This document shows, in pieces, positions 42,501 to 53,000 of a stretch of 64,000 bases of DNA. Source of the DNA: Anodontia alba (lineage: Eukaryota; Mollusca; Bivalvia; Lucinida; Lucinidae); NCBI GenBank assembly GCA_964016985.1, contig OZ024823.1:114475459-114539458 (forward strand), read 5' to 3'. The notes under the pieces are model-generated. The model had not been told where the DNA came from and ran no database searches. It saw nothing but the letters and a program-made list of their open reading frames with translations. Both the position numbers and the translations under genes were made by a program. How positions within the stretch are numbered: position 1 is the first letter of the stretch; each line of letters starts with the position of its first letter.

Positions 42501-45500
42501 GACTGGTGACAGGTGCCTGGTTGACTGGCACCTGGATGACTGGTGACTGGTGCCTGGTTGACTGGCACCTGATTGACTGGTGACTGGTGAAGCTGATTGA
42601 CTGGTGCCTGGTTGACTGGTGACTGGTGACTGGATGACTGGTGACTGGTGACTGGTGGACTTAGACTTTATTGGATACTAAGTACCCAAAGATGCCACCT
42701 TGATGGGTCTTACCCCGGCAGTATAGCCATATGGGGTGGGGCTCCCATCAGTAAAGAATTGTCTTATAACCCATCAAGGGTTGACAAGTTCTTTACAATC
42801 AGCTTCTCCACCATGAGAATCTTTAGCCAACTGAAGATCTCTGCAAACAAAAGTCCAGGAAAAACATATCGTAATTGCTGAATAACCTGGAACGAAAAGA
42901 ACAAAAATATTCTGCAAATATAAACACGACTATCGAACCGATCGCGCACAAGCGTTGTGCCGAATAGACCAGTCAAAAATACATGAAATCGAAAATTGAA
43001 AATTTTAAATAATAACACAGAAAGTGAAAGGAGTGATAAATAAACAAAAGAAACACAAGGATACATAAATTTATCCGTGAGGAAAGAAATAATCCAAATT
43101 TCTATCACAGGTAAATAATCCTTGTTGAATTTCTTTGTCCACAGAAAAGAAACTGACACGTGGTCAATTGAGCGGGAAGAGTTACGTCACACAGGTAACT
43201 GCCTAAGGGACCTTCTGGTTTAAGACTTTAATTAACGACTGAAAGGTCGTTTTTTCTGTGGAAGGTGTGAAAACAGAAGAGAATAGCACATTATCTATAG
43301 GTTAATGTATTATGAAGTTAAAACATATGTTGTGGATACTCAATAGAAGTGCCTCGGTGAGGCACTTCTAATGACTTTCCACAACATATGTTTTCTTTGA
43401 GAAATAAGAACTAGACATGTGTCCAAAGTACACAGATGCCCCAGCCCTAAGGCCTTTGCCCATATGGCTGTTTCCTGTGGCCCCACCCAAAATCTCACCC
43501 CTAGCATGATCCAGTTTCCAAACATGGTATCTATATAAACGATTTCATCTGAGATCATTATACCTGATTTCTAACTTTCTAGGGCAGGTAATGGTACCAG
43601 ACTTATGATTCTATAGCCATTTTGCATGTATTCAATATGACCTGTTATACATTCTGACTCCTGGCCCCACCCAGGGGCAACTCCAGCATGAAGTCTAATG
43701 TCTTGGTCTGGGTACCAAATTTCAACTTTGTAGCATAAAAGGTATCAAAGTTATGAGCAACCTGGACATAAATGTGAATTTAAATATGCAGGTAAATTTG
43801 CATGTAAACTTGAATGTAAATTGTAACATTTGTTAGACTCTGGTTATGTGACATATACATGTATGCACATAGGGATGAAACATCACAGTGAAATGCTATA
43901 TGCCCCACTCCTGCCTTTGGCAGGCGGGGACATAGATATGTCAATTTTTTGGCAAGTAAATCTTGGTTGGACAGGTGGATTTTGACCATTTACTTGTCCA
44001 TGGACAAGTACCAGTAATAAAATCTGATAATTCCACAACCCTGATTTACTAAAATTGAACTTTCACAAATACATTAAAAAGCTATGTTAACTTCAACTCT
44101 GTAGACTATAAATAACAGCAGATGACATTTTTAAATATTTTTCTTCTTTTTTTTTTTTTTTTTGTCTGTAGAAAACTGCTAAAAATTATACAATAACCTA
44201 CCATATTGTATTCCAGACTTTGCCATCTCAAAATTGTCTCCTGCCAACAACTGGTTGTATACGTTAAGGTCCATGTGCTGGGACAATGCAAACTGTTCCT
44301 GACTTGTTACTGGAGCTGGAGCCATTGGTTCCCATAGCAACAGATCATTGTTCAATCTGAAAGAAAAAAAATATATATGTACTAATCCACTTATGGCTAG
44401 CATCACATATAAGCAGCATCTGATCAGGGTCTTCATTTGTCCCTTTAGTGCAAAAAAAACAAAAAAACTCTGTAAGTGCCATTAAATAATCACTTGCACA
44501 GATTTTGTAGATGTACTGTGCTTGCTTTAAAAAAAATAATTTCTATAAAAAATGATAAAAACAAAAACTAAACTAGACACCCCTTAAACTGGAAATGAAT
44601 CCGTCATAATAGTAAGTGGAACAGTCCACTGGCCAATAATGGGATAAAGGAACATTAACAGGAAACAGACGTTTTGATTTTAGATAGAAAAGGTTTCCAG
44701 ATAAATATTTTCTTCCTTTTTTCCACAAATAAACAGCATGTGGGTACATAATACACTTGCCTCAATAGCATTAATTTACTAAAATTCTAAAGTTTTGCCT
44801 AAATTTTCCTTATTATGCAGCTGTTTCTTAAAATACTCAGTACGATGGCAAACCGTGCAGACCCTGATTAGACTACTCCTTAGGAGCAGTATGAGCTGGG
44901 TCTCCAATGTTTGCATATGGCAAACCATGCAGACCCTTATTAGACTGCTCCTTAGGAGCAGTATGATCTGGGTCTCCAATGTTTGCATATGCATATATCA
45001 GAAACTTTGGTGTATGAAATTATAGGACATTTAGTGTAAGCTTTTTTTTTTTGTTTCATGATTTGCAACATGCAGCAATTTTCCTGTTTGATGGGGTAAA
45101 CTTATGTGCAGGACACAGATCACATTTTAAAAGGATTGTAGATCTCAATACTTCATTTGGAAGGATTATGTGATTCTTGTATATATTTGTTCCTAAGGCA
45201 GGATTGTTGAGCTATGCAAATAATGCTAACCATTATATCCTAAATACAGGGAGATCTTGTTACCATACTTGTCCAAAAATTGGAACAAGTCCATTTTACC
45301 ACCTTTTGATGTGTCTAAAGACTGCTGCATGAGTGGCTAACAGTATAGACCTGATCAGATGCCCCATTCTGGAGCATCCGATCTATGTCTGTTTGCTCTG
45401 GACCACCTGCCCAAATACTTATCTGTAAACATGCTATGAGTCCTTGTATTTTGAATGGCTAAACAGGGATAAATATAGGCCATCTATGCATAATCTATCT

Positions 45501-48500
45501 TGTGTTTCTTGAATTGAAGTTTAATGGCCCTGTCAACAATATATCAGTCATGTCACGCTGCCCCCCAGAGACAGAGAGACAGAAAAGAAGAATGGGATTG
45601 GCCAGAAAAAGGACCCAAACCATGACTGTGCTTTAATTAAAATGAGGCAAATGAGACAAGAACCTTCCTGCCTAAAGTCAATGATGTTAGGGCTAACCCT
45701 ACAAGTTCCAGCGGAAGGGCACACTACCCTCTCTATAACTTGTGAAAAGTGACTTTAACCCATTTATGCCATGGACTCTTCTACCATACCTCTTTGGACC
45801 GGTTCAATGTCAGTAGAAGGATTGTCTGGTTTGTTTTTATTATCACCATATTTTATAGAATTTCCTGTATTAAATGCAAACAGTGTAGACATTGATCAGA
45901 TGCTGCATGTTGCAGCATCTGATCAATGTCTACACTGTTTACCAATGTCCCTTTTATAGGCCACCAGGCATAAATGGGTTGATAAACCAAAAGATCAGAT
46001 GAATCTGACATTAAAAACAATGACCAAGAGTGCACACCTGTTGTACAATACTTCAAAGAAGTGTTTGTCAGGAATGAAGAGGCAGGCATTTGGGAGGGTA
46101 ATTTCTACAACCATCTTGGTATTGGCGAGACATTTTTCCTGAAACTCCTTTAATTCTTCTTTATCAGCAGGTATCACCATCTGCAATAAAGCAGCTATGT
46201 ATACACAAAAAAGTATATCCTATAGTTCTATATAAGGCGTTCTTTTCAATACATAAGTTTTAATATTTTTTCTTATTTCTCCATAAATACATACATTATG
46301 GAAACGCATTAGAAGCACCTTGGCAAGGCGCTTATAATGAGTACCCACAACATATGTTTTGGAAGGGTGGAAAGGCACTTCTAATGAGTACTCACAAGGT
46401 ATGTTTTGGAAGGGAAATAAAAAAAATTTTATTGATACAGCCTTCTCTGATATGATATGACAAAAGGCATATAATATGCAATGCATGAAAAGGCCCTTAT
46501 GCAATATATACTACAACCTCTTTATAACAAAGTTCGTTATAACACAGTTTTGGATATAACACGGTTCAGATGTATCCCATAAATGGTCATTTTTCAATAT
46601 AATCTATACATTTGTGTTCGGATATAACACGGTTGTTTAACCAACAAGGTTTATGCTATGGACCCCAAACAATAATGTTATAAAGTGTTGTGGTGTACAA
46701 AGAAAGGTCAATTTCAGTCTTCTGTTCTTTTGACATCAGCTTTTTAATTAGCCTTTTATTTTAAATGATTTCGTTTAGTTCTGACTGACCATATCTTACC
46801 TGAAACAATTCATCTTTTTTCTGTTTCAGCACTTTGTTCTACAATATTTACCCTAAATTAAATATACAGTAACAGACTGGTCTGACCTATGCAATTTCTT
46901 TTGTAAAGTGACCTTTCAGAAGTTTTATCTAAGAAAATAATTATTGCTTTTCTCCACTGAGTTTTGATCGCTGATGTTTCACAATAGTACTATGAGAATG
47001 TTAGAAAATTTGAACACATGGAACCTTGCTCCAATTTACCTTCCCTATCGATTTTTGCATAATATTTGGTCATTTGTACTGTTGGAAAAATGATTTTTTT
47101 TTTTTAAAAGCACTGAAAAGAATAAAACTTTTGTGCTTAGGTTGTTTCAACAAAAGGTCATGCACTGAATCATGACAAATATTTGCAAATTTACTTCTTC
47201 TGAGTTTGTTTGTGTTGTGGTTTTATGTCCCAGTCAACCCAATGGGATCACGTTGAGTGTGGTCAGTCAGGGTTCATACAGGCAAGGCCAAGTCAAATTC
47301 AAGGACTTTTCAAGGACTTTTCCAGGACCAACTTTAAGTTTTCAAGGACTATAATACTTACACAAATTCGTAAAATCTGGCCCTGTCATTCATTGCTTCC
47401 ACATCCAGTGAAAACATTTGGGTTAAAAAAAATTGATAATTTCTGTTAAAATGAACTCTCTTAAAACCAAATGTACTAAGCTGTGGTTGCAGTTTCTGTT
47501 TTAACCTGTGAGAAATTTACGAATGTCCGTGACATCACTTTTTCTTGTTTCTTATGCCCCTCTCCCTGCGCCTGTGACCATAATGAACTTTCACCTATTT
47601 GTGTCGATATCTTATTACAAGGTTGACAGTGCACCTTATGTTTACTGTTCGTTTCCTATACCCAAGAATATCGTTTTTGCCACTCTCTGCTATAAACACA
47701 CATTCCCATTACGCAGAAATAAATTCAGGGTCCAAAAAAAAACACACACTAAAGAACAGCAGACGCCATTTTTGTTTTTGTTTAGTCTGGTTATTTGAAT
47801 TGACCTTTTTCAGTAATAAAAGTTATCAAAATCGCCAAGTACCAGTCTGCAAGGGAGACAATCCAAACATCAAGTACGAATCATTCGAACTTATGTGTAT
47901 TCAAACTTTGTTTTCGCGCCCAGCACATTCAAACTCTTTAGTTATGGAACTCCTGCTCATCTGTCTTTACTCGAAACTTGCCGATTTTTTTAGGAACTTT
48001 ACTTTCGATTCTCACAGAGATTTAAAATTGTCTAGAACACAAGAAAATGTGAAATTCAAGTACTTTTCAAGGTCTATGGTCATTTTTCAAATGCTTTTCA
48101 AGACAAATTTTGTTTTCAAGGACTTTTCAAGACTGCCCTTCATTTTCAAGTACTTTTCAAGCCTGTGCGAACCCTGTCAGTTTACCAAACCACACTTTTA
48201 CTGGCAGACTTAGTCCTCTGAGCTGTTAACCAGTATTGTGCACATTCTTTCGCCTGACAACTGCCCTTCTTGAATCAGCGGAAGGGAGAGAATGACCGTA
48301 GAAAATATTTCATGATCAATCTTCACAAAAGACTGTTGCCGACCTGGCGGGGGTCAAATCCGCAACCTCCTGATCACCAGTTGGACACCCATCCAACTGA
48401 GCCAGCGAGGCTAGCCACTTCCTCTGAGTAAAGTGCCACTGAAAATAAAAATGTGAAATGATGACACCCTGCCACTATCCTGTGGCAGGCAGGTGACTCT

Positions 48501-49989
48501 AAAAACCTGACGAAATTTGTTTATTAGCAAACTCACACCAGATTTTCACAATATCAATGCATATACCAAGTTTGTTGAAAATCCATTGATACTCGAGTCA
48601 TTTTTCGGGAAATGAAATTATGGATAAATATATGACAGACAGATGGCAGATATGCGTACAACAGATGGAGGGACATACAAAAGACAGATGGATGAATGGA
48701 CCCCTGGACGCCCAATGTGAAACCATAAAAAGACTCTGAAAAATGTTGAAAGCAGAGCAGGTTTATTACCTCTTCACTAACAGTCTTCATCTCAGTATCT
48801 TCTATCTGGTCTGTATCCTCCTTCCCATACATGTTCTTCCTGGTGGAGAATGGCGATGGCTCAGTTTTACCAAACTGACAGGCTCCATTTAAAGAGTCAT
48901 TAGTAAGACTCTCATCCGAGTAGGGGTCTTCATCTAATTCAGATTTTACAGACTTGCAGAACTTCAATGCAAGTCTAGGTCTGTCAAAGCCCAACTCATT
49001 ACCATCACTGCAAATGTGGGCAAAATGCTTGCCTTCTTCATTTGGGTTGATTTTGAAGTAACCTGAAAATAGTAGTGCTGAACAAATTAAGATGTCATGC
49101 TCACTTCTAATTTTCAGCCAGTGAGATAGTTCCATTCTTGATACATTTGTATACTTATGACAAACAATGTGGATCCAAGTCAGTTGGCTTCTTCAGAAGC
49201 CAACTGATCTGGATTTACACTGTTTGCAAAGGCAGGGCACATATGGGTTTAGCAGGACCAGGTTAAAATGGCATGAAGTAAAACAGAGCTTTAGTGAATC
49301 ATAAATGCCCAGATAGTCCTAAGGAGACAATTTACATGAAATGTCAAAACCTATTTTCTGGGAAAAATAAGAAAAATATTTCAAAATGCTGTCTGCTGAA
49401 AATTTTACCCAAATGCTAACCATTAATAAACTGGTCATTCACCATTTGAATAAAAGGAAATCATTATGAATTTGATGTCAAGAGGGTAAACAAAATGTTG
49501 ATTGTTATCAGACAGAATTCAATACTGAAGTTACTGAGTTAAAGTAAAGTTTCAAAACAGGAAGATGAAATGGCTCCTAAAGAATGAATAAGATTTTCAA
49601 CTGAATTAGTCACTACCGTCATTAACCCTTGTTCTGCTGAATAAATTAAGATGCAACTCCCACTTCTAATTTTCAGCCAATCAGATTACTTGATCCAGAT
49701 TGTTGCTACAAATTCACATACTTGATAGCAAACAGTGTAGATCCAGATCAGTTGGCTTCTGAACAGTGCAGATCCAGATCAGTTGGCTTCTTTAGAAGCC
49801 AACTGATCTGGATCTACACTGTTTGCAAAGGCAGGGTATATCCAGGTCCAGCAGGACTAGGATTAATAACTATTCAAAGGGGTTGGATACATAGGTAGAT
49901 TGTCTACCATTTTCTACAAGGGATACAACTTTTGTAACTTTCTGTTTGGCTATTCTGCACATCATCAAGACCCTTCTAAAAAGGAGTCT

Positions 49990-50027
<38 letters not shown>

Positions 50028-53000
50028 TTCCAAACAGAGCTAATTCTTTTCTTTCAGAGCAAACCCCTTTTCAGAGGTGGAGAAACCAATTTTGAGTTAT
50101 CTCCTCTTCTACAAAATCTACTAAAACACTAAACAATGAATTGTACCATGAATTTCTGAACAGGTTATCTCTACTTGCTCCATTGATTGGCTGGTATTAA
50201 ATGTGGTGTGTAGCCGTACATCGTCACAATCAAGGCAAAGCACCTCTTCTCGTAAATTTCTCTGCCACCAGGACTTGTCCACATGTGGATCCTGTCGTAG
50301 GTCAGGTATAGGGAACCTGAAAATAAAGAAATCATATTATATTGTAAAGGATCTGTGAATCTGAAAACTGCTTATATATTTGTCAGAAAAAATATAACAT
50401 CCCTTTCTTCCTTTAATATTCTTCTATTGACTGAAAAACTCTATTGGTCCACCCAGCAGTGAATGAGGTTAAAGGCAACAAAAGGAGGGGACTGGACCCC
50501 ACCTTTCATATGCTGTAGCCAAGACACAGTGAGCTCTAACTCCCACTGACCCTACAGTCCCAAGACTAGGGACACCTTCACCTTCAATCTTTGGATTTTG
50601 ATGACCACTACTTCCAAAATGGTGTGTGTGTGTGTGTGTGGGGGGGGGGGTGGGGGGGTGGGGTGGGGGGGGGGCTGTTTACCTTGCATTTACAGTGAGC
50701 TGTTTACCTTGCATTTACAGTGGAACCTCTATGAATTGGTCACATCTCAACAACTGACATGTCCCTATAACAGCCAGGGTCCAGTTGTTCAAAGCATCGT
50801 TAGCTTAACAGGCTTGTTAATGACAAACTTGTTAATTATTGCAGCTGAGGTATTTTCAAATACATTTGTGCTTTTTGCAGCCAAAAATGTGAGTAATGCA
50901 AAAGCTCTCACATTTTTTCAGCAAAAAATTTCAATGTATTTGCCATATTTCAAGCAAAAATTTTAATGTCATCTTAGCTAACTACTTTGTTAATTTTTTT
51001 TTCTAAATTTCCCAAAGTGTTGATTTACTATATATTTAACCCTTAAAATGCCAAGAAAACCTGCATCTGAAAATGTCATCTGTTTATGTCGTCTGTTGAA
51101 TATTCTTGCAAACTTTTTGATCCTATTTTTGCATACAGGCAAACAGTGTGGACCCAGATCAGACTGCTCTTAGAGGAGCAGTCTGATCAGGGTCCATACT
51201 GTTTGCAAAAATGACTTTTAAAATCACAAGCAGACTAAAAAGCAGATGACAATTGTTGTGATTGGCAGTTTAAGGGTTAACATCCAAATCAGCCACCTCC
51301 CAACAACATCCACTTTGGAAACTTCTAAAGGTGGCTGCTGTAGAAAGGCTGGACTGTACTCTGTGGAAGCCTATATTTGGTCTGCCCAGCAGACAATTCA
51401 CATGAAATATCAAGCCTTACTTTTCAGAAAAAAAAAATGTCCTCTGCAACATTTTTGTACTATGCTTTAAATGTTAACAAGAAATGTCAATAAGCAGTGC
51501 TTATTAGATACCCCCCACTCAGAAACCAAAACTTAACAGACAGACGGACAACATAAAAACAGTATACCCTGTCCCCCACAAACACAGTATGCTGGGGAGT
51601 ATAATGAAAACAGGACTTTACCCTGCGGGAAAGGCTCTTCTAAGTACAGCTGACTCTCCTTATCTCGAATTTGCTTATCTCGAATAACCACTTATCTCGA
51701 AGTGAAAATCTTGTCTCTGACTAAACATGAAAATCTTATAACAGTAAAAAAATATTGTGGAAAATAGGAGAAATTGCTCCTCAGGAGCAATTTCTCCTCT
51801 TTTCCACAATATGTTTTATATATCTCTAAATTCAAGAGTCCAATTACTTTTAAATTTGTTAAATGTGGTTGTTCGAATTATTATTTCCTCACTTCTGCAA
51901 ATCTTGATATGTCAAGGTACAGATATCTCAAAGTATTTCAGAGAGTCCCTTGGAATTCGAGATAATGAGAGTCAACTGTAAGTGTTGAAACTAACTGTAT
52001 AAACCCTAAATATTCATACACCTTACCGCCTTACTAAATTTGTCCTAAAATTTTGACAAATCCATTTTACTTCCTGCTGATATGTCAAACAAATTATCAG
52101 GCTGCACATCTGCACAGTCTGATCAGTCTTCACCAGGCAGGTTTTGGATACTCAAAGATATCTAATTATCAAAAAACTGCCAGATGAGTGGCAAACAATA
52201 TAGATCCAGATCAGATGCCACATTTTGCAGAATTATCTGATCTGGGTCTACACTGTTTTAATATCTGGCAGCATTCTGGGTCTACACTGTTTGATATCAT
52301 GCAGCATCAGACCTGGATCTACACTGTGCTTTGGCCTGTCTGTCAAAATACTTAGGCACAGCTCAAGATCAAGAACTTTTTAGAACCAAAAGGTATTGAT
52401 ATTTTCCTTATATCTTCACGAAAAATTATGATATGGTGCTCATAAGAAGCGCCTCACCAAGGCACTTCTAATGAGTACCCACAACATGTTTTCTTGGAGA
52501 AATAAGGAAAATATTTACCTAATACCTCCTCTTATCCAGAGCAGTGCTTAGGGTAAAATACTGTATTCAATGCAAAAGGTGTTGAGAATAATGACGATAA
52601 TATGGTGTCTTACATCCCTTTTAACCCATGTCCTGCTGAATAAATTAAGAAACCACACACATTTATAACTTGCAGCCAATCAGATTACTTGATCAAGGTT
52701 GTTGATATAGATTCACAAACTGATTGGCAAACAGTGCAGATCCAGATCAGTTGGCTTCTGAAGAAGCCAACTGATCTGGAACTACACTGTTTGCAAAGGC
52801 AGGGTATATCCGGGTTCAGCAGGAAAAGGGTTAACATTTTTTAAGTCATATGGAGATGTTGGAAGGGTAATAAAGGCTCTGTGCAATGAAGCACCATACA
52901 GTTACGAGCTGTTCTGCTTCCAGCAGGATTTGAACCTGGGATCTCATGATCTGAAGTTGGGAGAGCTACCCTTACCCCCTCAACCCTCCAGACACTTCAA

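Larger units (their letters stand above)
37202..43319. mobile_element. Unrecognised hairpin-array element, copy 1 (6,118 bp)
   Basis: Flanked by AAAA (37198-37201 and 43320-43323). The flanks rejoin as an ACATATGTT palindrome, which gives an inferred empty site. Left end: a 323-bp fold-back module (37202-37524). A near-perfect inverted repeat of about 160 bp, from AACCTATAGATAATGTGCTA to GTGTCAGTTTCTTTT, lies at 37245-37404 and 43145-43305. Between them are AT-rich stem-loops in series (38320-42380), a minisatellite and one small ORF. No transposase, polymerase or integrase motif was found. Same structure at 57087-63527. Confidence 0.85.
37040..44043. mobile_element. Probable hAT-like host element of copy 1
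   Basis: Ends CAGGGCTGTGGAAAT and the inverse of TTCCACAACCCTG face each other across the nested 6.1-kb element. Flanks ATTTACA / ATTTACT resemble an imperfect target duplication. Subterminal CTTGTCC / GGACAAG repeats are typical of such elements. About 0.9 kb without the insertion. Confidence 0.5.

Noticed and set aside
47599..48213. 204-codon plus-strand ORF
   Set aside because: It lies in a non-autonomous hAT-like element, runs past its end into a SINE, and its last third is translated TTTTCAAG repeats. No domain.
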